A stretch of 10,857 nt of DNA. It comes from Podila epigama (lineage: Eukaryota; Mortierellomycota; Mortierellomycetes; Mortierellales; Mortierellaceae). Under the pieces are notes generated by a model. That model ran no database searches. It was not told where the DNA came from and saw nothing but the letters and a program-made list of their open reading frames with translations. Below, piece by piece: positions 1-9,344 of the stretch; the stretch's first letter is position 1; the number at the start of each line of letters is the position of its first letter. Location: assembly GCA_015679605.1 (NCBI GenBank), contig JAAAVE010000665.1:4380-15236 (forward strand), given 5' to 3'. A program made the position numbers and the translations under genes.

Positions 1-38
1 ATCAGAAACACAATCTGCAACATTCAATTCTTTGCATA

Positions 39-44
39 TTTATT
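39..44 (-). terminator. Possible poly(A) signal, minus strand
   Basis: The plus strand reads TTTATT, which is AATAAA on the minus strand, and it overlaps the TAA stop of the short acidic minus-strand frame. It only means something if that frame is a real 3' exon. Confidence 0.25.
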
Positions 45-141
45 CTTCATCTTCATCTTCGTCATCTTCATCCACATCCATCTTTGCTTCTTCATCTTCA
101 TCTTCATCTTCTTGATCTTTCTTCTTCATCATCCCCATAGA
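41..141. repeat. Degenerate TTC/ATC tract (antisense acidic ORF)
   Basis: The plus strand is a run of imperfect TTC, ATC and CTT triplets. Read on the minus strand, the same bases give an open frame ending at 40-42 whose last ~25 residues are almost all Asp and Glu, with a few Lys, Met and Val. Some unit changes are silent in that frame (ATC to GTC keeps Asp). The tract may be simple sequence in the leader of the plus-strand gene that starts at 264, or the last exon of a minus-strand gene. A possible minus-strand acceptor lies just upstream (about 158). I did not recognise a protein family, so no CDS is called. Confidence 0.6.
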
Positions 142-263
142 CAGGTTTACCCTACGATCTCTTGTACAGTCAAACAAACAAAAGAAAGACTTTTTCCTGA
201 GCAGCTCGATCTTTTGTCTCGTGAACAACGGACGGTTTGCTCATTTCTCATCTCTGGACCTGA

Positions 264-3200
264 ATGTCACAAACTTCACCAAAGCGCTCTTCGAAAGCAC
301 CACAGCCTTCCTCGCCTCGCTCGGTATCGTCATTGTCGTCTTTTCATTTAACAACTTCTGCGTCTGTGACTCTCCCACGTCGTATTGACGTCAGTCTACC
401 CAACTACTCTTCTTCCATGGCTACATCCGTCTCGTCTACACCAAAGGAGTCAACCCTCCTCAAAGAAACCGAAGTGCAGGACCGGAGCCGTTCCGAGATG
501 CTCGTCACCAAAAGTGCGACGTCTGAGGTACAGTGTTTTGATCTTGTTTGTCTTTTTGCAACTTTTGTCTTTGCCGTTCTCTTCATGTCTGTGCCCCTTT
601 CCCCTGACACATTTTTTTTCTTGTCCTCCCATGGTCAATTGTGTCCACGCCCTATTTGTTGCTCTATGAACACCTCACCTCACCTCATAGCCACAACTAA
701 AAATGCCCCACACCACAACAAAGACAAAGTCTGTGGACGATATCTTGGAGATCATTAGTGCCACAAAGAGTATAACTAGCAAGATGCCTCTTGCCCGTTC
801 TGCAAGCACGAAGGCAGGCACAAGTGGCGGTGGCCCCCCTACATCGCCAACAATGTTGAGTTCGCCCAATCCACCTTCGCAGGTAAGCAAATATTGTCAT
901 CCTGGCAGGACCAAGATACCATCACGTTCACCTGTTGGACCAACATCCTGTCAAGCTTCCCTGGCAAGCGAATGCCATGGTTGTTTTGTTTTGTTTTATT
1001 TTGTTACTTTTCTTTATCTCGTTTTATTGTTGACATTGAATTGACATTTTAACCATGCATGTTTGCACGTGGCTTCACCCATGTAATACGACCCACAACT
1101 AGAGACCTGTCTTGAACAGGAGAGCGTCGTCCAACTCATCCTTCACGTCAGCGGCATCCGCAAACTCCATGAATGGCTCCAGATCCAGCAGACCTCGAGG
1201 CACCAAGCATAGTGCGTCGCGCAGCGTGAGCTTCAGTAACGGCCATTCTCTGGGCAGTATCACAAGTGACGGTAGCCGTATGTGATGGTTTATTTTGTGA
1301 ACTTTGCATGTTTGTGTATCATTGTTCTGTGGGTAACTTTATGTGCCATGGATGTGGGTGCATGAGTCCTGTATCTTTACCGTTTGTGTTCAGTGTGTGT
1401 TCAGTGTGTGTTCAGTGTGTGTGTGTGCATGTGTTGTGTACACTGTACACTTTTGCATTGTTGTGTGGTGTGTGTGTGTGTTTGAGTGTAGCTCCTTCGC
1501 GCATACTCACTCCAACACTGTTGGGTGCGACTGAAGGAATGCCTCCTGGATGGTCGACAGTTCTGGCTACTTCCACTCGCGTCCTCCTTCCCCTGTCTGA
1601 GGCCGGGTATCATCCCTGCCCTGCCAGATGTGTCTCTTTATCCTCAAAAAGGCGCCCTGATCCTGTCACCCATGGCCATGGCCATGTTTTTTTTTCTTCC
1701 TTTCTTTCTTTCTTTCTCTGTTGTTTTATCTGCCCCAGGCTTTTCATGGCCATGCATTGTGCTTGTGCTAGTGCTTGTTCGTGTCTCTGTTTGGAACATG
1801 TATTGCACTGTCCTCCATCCTTTTCATACTTTCGCCCAGCACATCCCCTTGCTTGTGAAGCCCCCGCCTCCCCTTCTCTTTCTTTCCCCTTCTTTTTTCT
1901 TTTTCTTTTCTTTTCTTTTCAGATTTTTTTTTTGCATTTTTACTTTTCTTGGGGGACTAAAACACAACCCTTGTTAAACTGTCATTGACAAAGTCTTCTT
2001 CCCTTGAATACCTTGAATACGTCTTTATACACTCTCCCTCATCCTCAAACAAAGAAACACCTCCAAATATCCCGTTCACAATCGCTGACAATCGACATCT
2101 CTTACACATCGCATTATCAACAGAAAACAACAAGTCGACCACCACTAGGCGCAGTAGCAGCATGAATCCCAATGCTTCCTCCCTACACTGTTCGCCAGGA
2201 GCCCATCCGTCTCCAAATGGGAACATCAACAACAAACAGCTCAAAGACCAAACTGACCGTCCATACGTCGAATCGAACGAGGCCAAGGTACAACTGTTGT
2301 CACATTTAAGCCTGTGTTCACAAATAATTCAACACAACATGAAAGACTTTACTTGTGCTCATCCCCTTCCTTCACTTACACGGGCAGTCCTTTCCTTTCC
2401 TTTCTCTATTTCTCTCTCTCTCTCTATCTACCTCTTATTATTCTTGCGTACGTGCGTCGTGAATAGGATCTCTCCATCAAAGATCTGGGTATTTCATCGC
2501 CCATCTCCAATGGCGGCGCTCCTCCCGAGGCCAAGAACCTATTCCCAGACAGCCATTCCAGCGGAGCTCAACTCGAATCAACAACCCCAGCAGAGTTAGC
2601 ACTCGCACCTGCATCTGCATCTGCATCTGTACTTACACCTTCCTCTGCATCAATGCCAACATCAACAAGGCATTCATCTACGCCCTCCACGGCCCAGAAT
2701 GTTGTGGACTTTGATCCAGAAGAATTCCGTGAGAATCTTATCCGCCAGATTTCAGACAAACTGGAAACTGGCCTCGACAAACATTTTAGCCAGCTTGTGT
2801 CTGTCGCCAACACATCCAACAGTGCCGCCCTTGTAAACTCTTCTTCATCCATTGCCACGGCTACTGATGCCGAGGCAGCCATGTCTTCCTCTGTCGTGGC
2901 TCAACTCAAAAATACCCTTCGGACCACCACCGCCGATCTCAACAACCTCAAAAGCAAACACCAGGATCTGCAGGAAGAGAACCACAAGCTCAAATTGCAA
3001 TGCTTGGACGCGTCTCACAAAGCATCTCGACTCGAAAGCTTAGAACTCAACAACCAACTTTTACTCGCCAGGGTAAAAGAACTTGAATTCAATGGCGGCC
3101 TGAGTTCGCCGCTTGACAGCGAAACATGTGGGGCTGATACTATGGAGACCACTTCTACAGGCAGTCGGCACAATCCAACATATCGTTTAAGCCCTCAGCA

Positions 3201-4629
3201 TGTCCAGCAGCTCATGCGCGAGGTTGCATCCCTGTCCTCTGAGAGAGACACTCTCAAGATTCGCATCTGGGAGCTCGAGAAGAAGCCATTCGCACATCAA
3301 AAACACATCCGGTCTCAAGATTTTATTGACCTGGAGAATGAGAGGAACCGATTGATCGAAGAACTCGGTGTCAAGACAGTCGCTTTGGAAGAGCAGTTTA
3401 ATAGGAACGAGGCGCTCATGGTACGAGCCAAAGAGTACGAGAAACGCGTCTGGGAACTAGAAAATCAGTGCTCGGTTCTCGAGGCCGAGTGCTCCTCAGT
3501 GTCGTTACTACGCGCTGAGCTTTCAGACAAGAGGTCAAATGTCGTTGATGCCGATGTTCATGCCATCAAGCTTCAAGAACTAGAGGCGCAACAAGTGCTA
3601 GTCAAATCTTTGCAGGCTCGTGTACAAGAGCTGGAGACGACGAATGCGGAGCTAGACCATTCCAACTGGGACCTGTCTGAACGTCTCAACATTGCCAACA
3701 ACCAGCATGCTCTTTTGACAAAAGAGTTTGAGCTCTTTAGATCCAAGGATAAAGACGACCGCAAACTCGAGTTCCTGGCGTCACGAAATAGAGAACTGGA
3801 AGCTCTACTAGCCGAACAGGCCAAGTTGAGTCCCAACTACAAGGAGGAGTATGACCGACTTTCGACCGATTACGAAAAGATAAAGATCCGCTTGCCACAG
3901 CTCGAGGGTCAGTCGAAGCAGGTTGCACTGCTTCGGGCAAAGACTCTTCAGCTGGAGAAACAGATCAAGACTATGGAACAGCTGGAGCCTCGCCTGGAGG
4001 AGATGCAACGACTGCACGAGAGAAATGTGTTCCTTGAGGGCGAACTTGGTGAACTTGAGCTGCTGAGGGCTCGTGAAATGGAGTTGGAGAGTGCTCTTGA
4101 AGAGTCCAAGACGCGTCTGGCTCAGCTAGAGGCAAGTAAGAGCCGCGTAGCATCACTTTCTGGTATCAAGAACCTGCATACTCGCGGTCGATCTGGATCA
4201 GTGGCCGGCCAAGCCCCCCCACGCCCATCATCGATCGCGTCCCAGGGTCTGCCTCCTGTGATGTCAGGGCCCACTTCTGATGACAGTGCGAAAAGCGAGA
4301 ATGAAACTCTTGACGGTGTGAATTCAAGAAGTAGCAGCACGACACGCATGGCGTCCCGCCATAGGGGCATGTCCAGTAGTTCATTCGACATGGCCAGTAT
4401 CGGGGCTTCTGTGATGGCCAAGCAAAACTCTAGTGGTCCCGTTGCGTCCATCTGGCCGTCAGGACGCAGCAGTATGAGTCTCAGTGCCACCTCAAGCAAC
4501 TTCAGTGACGCAACCAACAGCGCTGACACCACGGCGGCCAGCAGTGTCTTGAACAACAAGTCGCCTCCAACCGATGAGCCCGAGTCCACGGTTCTCCCAG
4601 ATGCCCCATGCGCAGAGACCCTTCAATAA
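264..4629 (+). CDS. Coiled-coil protein of unknown function, multi-exon
   Basis: Proposed exons are 264-527, 691-882, 1103-1277, 1492-about 1524, 2124-2287 and 2467-4629. The first three and last two join in phase with GT-AG ends and lie in Ser-rich or heptad-rich frames. The model gives about 996 residues. The first ~240 residues are Ser/Thr/Pro-rich and probably disordered. A long coiled coil runs from about 2893 to 4150, dense in Leu, Glu, Lys and Arg, with a recurring R-[IV]-x-E-L-E motif at 3070, 3262, 3445 and 3619. The C-terminus (4150-4626) is again Ser-rich. An in-frame stop directly precedes ATG 264. No motor, CAP-Gly, kinase or membrane segment was seen. A scaffold or cytoskeletal role is only a guess. 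The exon 4 donor is weak (GTGCGA at 1525; an alternative at 1630 also keeps phase). A separate gene starting at ATG 2162 and giving 762 residues is possible. Exon 2467-4629 is very secure; the 5' part is moderate. Confidence 0.7.
1391..1423. repeat. 11-base tandem repeat in an intron
   Basis: Three consecutive copies of CAGTGTGTGTT (the last base of the third copy differs) begin at 1391, 1402 and 1413. They run into a short GT-rich stretch and another (GT)n at about 1466-1482. All lie inside the intron 1278-1491 of the coiled-coil gene. Confidence 0.85.
1525..2123 (+). other. Long intron or unresolved region of coiled-coil gene
   Basis: This 599-base stretch lacks a convincing coding frame. 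It holds four TTTC units at 1701-1716, a second T/C-rich block at about 1870-1935, and two strong-looking acceptors (CCCCAG at about 1739, TTTTCAG at about 1922) not followed by plausible coding sequence. A CTGAC branch-like site about 40 bases before the acceptor at 2123 supports the exon at 2124. Alternatively the pyrimidine blocks are promoter elements, and about 1990-2161 is the CA-rich leader of a second gene starting at ATG 2162. One reading frame (1550-1597) looks Ser/Pro-rich but ends in TGA at 1598, so part of an exon may be hidden here. Confidence 0.5.
1870..1935. repeat. Pyrimidine-rich simple sequence
   Basis: An almost uninterrupted T/C tract with TTTTC units and a run of T, broken only by CAGA at about 1920-1923. 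It is consistent with a strong polypyrimidine tract or a fungal T/C-rich promoter element. Confidence 0.75.
2411..2425. repeat. (TC)n microsatellite
   Basis: About seven TC dinucleotides within the intron 2288-2466 of the coiled-coil gene, next to TTTCC direct repeats at about 2392-2405. Confidence 0.8.
2611..2628 (+). repeat. Coding hexamer repeat GCATCT x3
   Basis: Three perfect GCATCT units in frame near the start of the last exon of the coiled-coil gene give alternating Ala-Ser. They lie in the disordered segment just before the helical region, a likely site of length variation between strains. Confidence 0.8.
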
Positions 4630-4630
4630 A
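4625..4630 (+). terminator. Poly(A) signal over the stop of the coiled-coil gene
   Basis: AATAAA contains the TAA stop at 4627-4629 and is followed by an A-rich then T-rich stretch (4629-4665). The position fits a very short 3' UTR, though the cleavage site cannot be read from sequence alone. Confidence 0.45.
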
Positions 4631-4700
4631 AAAATAATTTATTTAGTGGCGTTTTTTTTTTGGCTTTTCTATTTCTACTTTTTGTCACACGTCTATCTTG

Positions 4701-4720
4701 TCTTGACTTGTCTTGACTTT
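4701..4720. repeat. 10-base direct repeat, two copies
   Basis: TCTTGACTTG is followed at once by TCTTGACTTT, with a partial copy just upstream. It lies in the 3' flank of the coiled-coil gene. Confidence 0.7.
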
Positions 4721-4765
4721 GTCGCACATCTTTGTAACACCTTTGTATCAAACACATCAAACATT

Positions 4766-4780
4766 TCATCATCATCATCA
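4766..4780. repeat. (TCA)5 microsatellite
   Basis: Five TCA units in the region upstream of HID1. Confidence 0.8.
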
Positions 4781-4986
4781 TTCATCGCACACCCTCATGG
4801 TCCATGCTATTTCCATCAAGCTTGATTAGATACACATTTACCTTTGTCGCACCATCCTCATCTTATATCTAAAAAAATACATTCGCCAGTGCTTCCTAGC
4901 ACGAGAGGCACACATTACCAGATTGTGAGATACTTTTACACACATACATTCAGGACACAGACAGCTAAACGGACGTAGACAAGGCA

Positions 4987-7900
4987 ATGGGCGCTACAGA
5001 TTCCAAATTGGCATTCAAGAAGGGCGTCTTTCGGCTCTTTGAGGAGAGAGTAATTAAGTTTACCATTGGTTACCATTGTCTACTATTGAGCGCCTGCTGT
5101 TGCTCATCCAGAAACTCGCGTGTATTCCATTAAACTCATATTCTTCATTGTTGCATGCACGGCTATGTTAGGGAATACCACACTCTGCAAACGACTATTG
5201 GGAACAGGTACAAGAATTTTCCTGTACATGGATGTAACGGTGCAAGCCATGTCTATTGACACAAGCTCCCACTCACTTTTTTTTTAACCTCTCCCTCAGT
5301 TCTGGATCCTTCCCGAATCGGCAGATGATGTCTTTCTACTTGTTGGCTCTCAGGACATCCGGCGTGTGTGCGACGAGGCGCGCGAAAACCTAGAGTGCCT
5401 CATTGAGAAGGTACCTTTCAGCAAAAAGTGTCTACTATCTTGCAGGTTTCCACGTGTCTTGGGCTGAATGGATAGCTATCTGCTATCCTAAAGAACTAAA
5501 GAACTATAGGATCGAATCTCATACTTTTTTTGCTTGACAAATCTTGTACGCATTAGACGTTGGCACATCTCTTTCGCCTAGCCGAGTCTCCCCAGTTCCC
5601 CAGTGTTCATGCCCCTGCATCTCAAGCACTGAATTGTGTCCGTATATTGACCAGGCTGTTCCCTTTCGTCTTTGAATCAGACCAACAATTGGCCTGGGAA
5701 GAGGCTTTCTTTTGGACACCACAGTCTACTGTGATTTCCACAAGAACTCAATCCTTCAACACTACCTCAACACCACCCGGAAATCAACCATCCACAGGAA
5801 CAGATCAGGCGGCGGACATAACACCTTCTGATGCTACCAAGGCACCTACCATCCCGATCAATCGACAAAAGGAGCAAGAGGTAATGACCAATGGGACTAA
5901 ACAGGAAGGGGAAAGTAGGCATGGAAAATGGCAAGTTTCAAGTATTTGCAAGTTCGAATCTCTTAGCTTACTCTATTGGTTTCTTGGGTACATGCAAACA
6001 GTTCATAGAGCCTCAGGAGACATCATTTGCTTCACATGGTCAACGCCTGATTTCAACACTTCAAAGCTTACTCTTCACCTCTGGATTCACGCTTCCCACA
6101 GCCATGGAAACAAAGAACCGCGTGAGCTTTGTGATATGGTATGAAACTTTTGCAATGACTGCCAGCGTGTCAGGAAAAAAAACTGAATGAAGGAAATCGT
6201 GAATAGTGGGAAGAGCAATGTATGTGTATGTTGACCATATACATTCCACTTCTTGAACTTATCATACGATTCAGGGAGACGGGTGTTGGCTCGTCCAAGC
6301 CAATCGGTACAACAAAGGAATTGGACAGTAACCGTACAGAGATCCTTCGCTTGCTCTTGGTTCTATTTTCAAGATCGATGTACATGTCACCAGCGACAAT
6401 TACGACGACTGAAAATCGCTGGATCGATGCTGTTGTGACGTCAACCGAACGCCAGGCTACCCTGGCGACCTTGTGCAGCTTGATCAACTCGGCACTAAAG
6501 TACAACCCGTCTGGATGGGGTCTCCCGTACAACCACGTCATGTTCAGTGATCAGCGAGAACTACTCGTGATGCTCTCACTCCAAGTTGTCATTGTTCTTC
6601 TGGACTACCAAGTTATTGAACGGCCATTAGGCATCAGTAACGACCTTACTGGATCGCAAAACTCGACATCCTCATTGACTCAACCCTCCATCCAGCGAAC
6701 GCTTTCTCATGAACCAGGCATCAAAAACCAGTTTCGTCACTATCTCTCCAGGTTACATCGGGAACAGGATTTCCTGTTTCTAACAGATGGCTTGTATCGC
6801 ATTTTGAGCAACCCGATGGTAGTAAGTGTGTTAATGTCCCATATAACGCGAGTGCTCATGGGCTATATCCTACAACGATGCTCATTCTTGCCTTTTTATA
6901 ACTGTTAGGCTAGCAGTACATATTTGCCTGGGTCAACGAAGCACATAAAGTACCATCACGAATCGTTGATACTCTGTTGGAAGGCCCTGGAACTGAACAA
7001 GGTACTGTTTATTCATACTGTTATTGGAGAAGCCTTTTTTTAGTCCTCTTCCTGAGTACATTGCGATTGACTTTTTATCGAGATTGATGTGGCTATTATA
7101 GCGATTTCGAACCTACCTATTGGAGACCAACAGAGTTTTGGACATTGTTGTCATTTTGCTGTATTACTGCATGGAGTACAAGCAAGACCCAAGTAAGTCT
7201 CCCCTTCAAGGTTGTATATATTGTTATTTAAACAGGCCGTCGCTCACACTCTTTGTATGAACGTTGTCATAGCGCACCTCGGGCTCGTACGCATGTGTGC
7301 GTACATTCTCCAAACGCTCTCCAAGGACAAGGGTTTGGGATTGAATTTGAACAAGACATTTGATGGACATATCGCTCTTCCACCAAACATGAGGATTCAA
7401 AACTTTAGTGGGACCTATGGAGACTACCTCATCTGCGTAAGTAGTTTACAGCTTACTCCCTCCTTGTTTTTTTACGTCGTCTCATTCGTGGGCTTTATCC
7501 TCACTTGCTAATTTTATCCTGGCAATTGTCTATACCAATATGAACGCTAGACGGTACATCATTTAATCACGACAACTAAAAGAGGACTACGGGCACTTTA
7601 CCCAGCTTTTGTTGCTACTTTGGCCAACATCTCGCCACAGCTGAAAAATACCTCTTCACTGGCTGCCAGCAGACTGTTGCAGCTCACTACTTCGTTTGCG
7701 TCTCCTGCGTTCTTGCTTGCGGAAGAGTCCAACCACGAGCTACTTGGCACCCTCTTGGATACCATTTGTAGTGTCTTGTATTATCACCCTGCTGGTAAGG
7801 TTCACCTATGACATCTACGACATTGCTTGTTTCTTCCCATAAAACCTTGTTGCTGACGTGTTCTTGGTTGGTTCTTTAGATAACCCGTGCCTTGTACTTG

Positions 7901-9344
7901 CCGTAGTCAAGAGCGAGCTCAAGATTCAATCAATGGCCAACTTTACCCTTCAACGTGGATTAACCGACATTCATCGACTTCGATACCGCCCAAAGGTTCT
8001 CAAGCATCCTGCATCCGCTAATCCTGATGACACTACCTCAAGAGTCACAGCCACGAAGCCTCGAGACTCTACACAGCATCGCCAGGCGTCACAACCCAGA
8101 GGTGGACCGGATATGTCAAGACGGTCCTCAGTCATGAGCCATAAGGATATTGGCATCGCCCATGATTCGTGGAGCTCAGATGAGGCAGGTCTAGACAGAA
8201 GTGCGTCGATGGACAGTCCGAGGCGCCTTGAAGAGGACTCGTTGATGCCGTCACGTCCAACTGTGTCTTTGCTTAACCGGCCAGTAAGCTCTGAATCCAT
8301 TATGGCCGCGAGTGATGGAGGCGGAAATGATGGCGATGTTGAAGATGAAGGAGGTCCATCTACAAAGGCGCGTCAACTCACCAGTGATCATGCAACACCG
8401 ACTCTCTCGGAAAAGGCTCGAGGAAAGCTACCAGAAGGTCGCCAGTCCCCATCGACGCTGAAAGCTTATGATGGTGACCATGTCCAAGACACGGGAAGCA
8501 AAAGGGTCTCTGATGTACCAGATGCAAGGCTGGGGCGCAGGACCTCCTCTGCCTCTGCTAGTCGTGCAGCATCAGGATCTGCTGGTAAACCACGAGTAGA
8601 GTCCAAGATGACAACGGCAGCTGATGTTGGTCAGAATGGATTCGTCCCAACAGAGGAATGGGTAGGTGCATTGTTTATTCCAATTTTGAACGCTTTGTTA
8701 TATAAGAGAGCATTAGACTCTTGGGTGAAAGAGTGCTTACCATGTGCCACCCAAATGTGATATACTCATACAATTTTTTACTCGAATGCTGATGTCCATG
8801 TACTGTTATCCTCTAGGTAAGCCGCTGGATGAGTTCTCTACGGTTTGACCCCTTGCTCGTTTTGTTGCGTCATCTGAAAAGTGAACTGGAGAAAGGCCGG
8901 CCGTCGAACGAGCAGGCTCTCGAGCGCAGCGTCATTTCTCTTGCTCAAGTTTTGCACCTCATTCTACCAGAGTCTGGGAAGCCTCCTATCGTCACAAGGA
9001 GGTTTGTTTGGAGTGAGCTCGTGGTTTGGTTTCAGGGGCTCATGTGGAGTCAGATCTACATTGGCGGCGGTGGGCGCCTTGGGCGACAGGGTCTGGGTGC
9101 CTGGCACGAGACGGGTGTCCGTCTGTTCACAATCCGCAAAGTGCCCTTAACTAGCGCCGCTGTAACAGTAACAGACAATGTGGCCTCTGTTGCAGCGGCG
9201 GCGTTACGTGCTGCAGGATCCACTTTTTCAACATCGGTGTCCCCTACATCGCCAACACCGTCCTCACCTGCGAGCCGTTCGGGTCGTCCAAGTATGTCTT
9301 CATCCCGTGCACGGCCAGAACGACAGAGCTCAATAGGACTCTGA
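4987..9344 (+). CDS. HID1: HID1 family Golgi protein, complete, 12 exons
   Basis: Exons: 4987-5049, 5172-5207, 5300-5410, 5557-5880, 6002-6138, 6275-6821, 6909-7001, 7102-7192, 7273-7436, 7551-7794, 7880-8661, 8817-9344. All phases agree and sum to 1,039 residues. Family marks seen: N-terminal MGATDSKLAF with Gly2 for myristoylation; DYWEQFW (about 29-35); an ETGVG segment (about 225); GWGLPYNHVMFSD (304-316); SRLHREQDF; a final MWSQIYIGG and WHETGVRLF block. Animal HID1 is a myristoylated Golgi/trans-Golgi protein needed for dense-core vesicle biogenesis, and the S. pombe relative Ftp105 recruits the deubiquitinase Ubp5 to the Golgi. This copy is longer than human HID1 (788) because of a Ser-rich charged linker (about 645-855, in exon 11) and a Ser/Pro tail after the conserved end. 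Met-Gly start with purine at -3. Small boundary ambiguities: acceptor 6002 or 6017; donor 6819 or 6822. Confidence 0.96.
5059..5078. repeat. Short direct repeat in HID1 intron 1
   Basis: TTTACCATTG is followed directly by GTTACCATTG, two near-identical 10-base units just inside the 5' end of HID1 intron 1 (5050-5171). Confidence 0.6.
5491..5506. repeat. 8-base direct repeat in HID1 intron 3
   Basis: AAGAACTA is repeated twice in tandem inside the intron 5411-5556. It is flanked by a 6-base inverted pair (ATCCTA at about 5485 and TAGGAT at about 5507). This is minor structure with no known role. Confidence 0.5.

Larger units (their letters stand above)
4631..4986. promoter_or_regulatory. Intergenic region, probable HID1 promoter and leader
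   Basis: About 360 bases separate the coiled-coil stop from the HID1 ATG. The first part is T-rich. It contains a 10-base direct repeat (TCTTGACTTG/TCTTGACTTT, 4701-4720) and a (TCA)5 run at 4766-4780. A TATATC followed by an A run at about 4863-4876 is the only TATA-like element, about 115 bases before the ATG. The last ~80 bases are CA-rich, like many fungal leaders. No open frame of note was seen. Confidence 0.5.

Noticed and set aside
839-852. 14-base match (CTACATCGCCAACA) with 9243-9256 in HID1
   Set aside because: Both encode Thr-Ser-Pro-Thr in Ser/Pro-rich tails; shared codon use explains a match this short, and the flanks differ.
1343-1534. Cys/Val-rich plus-strand open frame
   Set aside because: It is a translation of the GT-rich minisatellite within an intron; the composition comes from the repeat, and it crosses the splice sites of the coiled-coil gene.
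1669-1686. Overlapping CCATGG units as a regulatory palindrome
   Set aside because: Too short, and inside an intron next to simple sequence; nothing else suggests a site.
1985-2123. 5' part of the open frame 1985-2287 as coding sequence
   Set aside because: It has no ATG before 2162, looks like CA-rich leader or intron end, and contains a branch-like CTGAC before the acceptor at 2123.
4122-4589. 155-residue minus-strand open frame
   Set aside because: It is the antisense of the Ser-rich C-terminal end of the coiled-coil exon; Ser-rich coding often leaves an antisense frame open. No motif was seen.
7212-7272. Upstream part of the open frame at 7212-7511 as HID1 exon 9
   Set aside because: An acceptor at 7235 would shift the frame from the preceding donor (7193, phase 1). 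The acceptor at 7272 restores phase and gives the conserved block without the extra residues, so 7212-7272 is intron.
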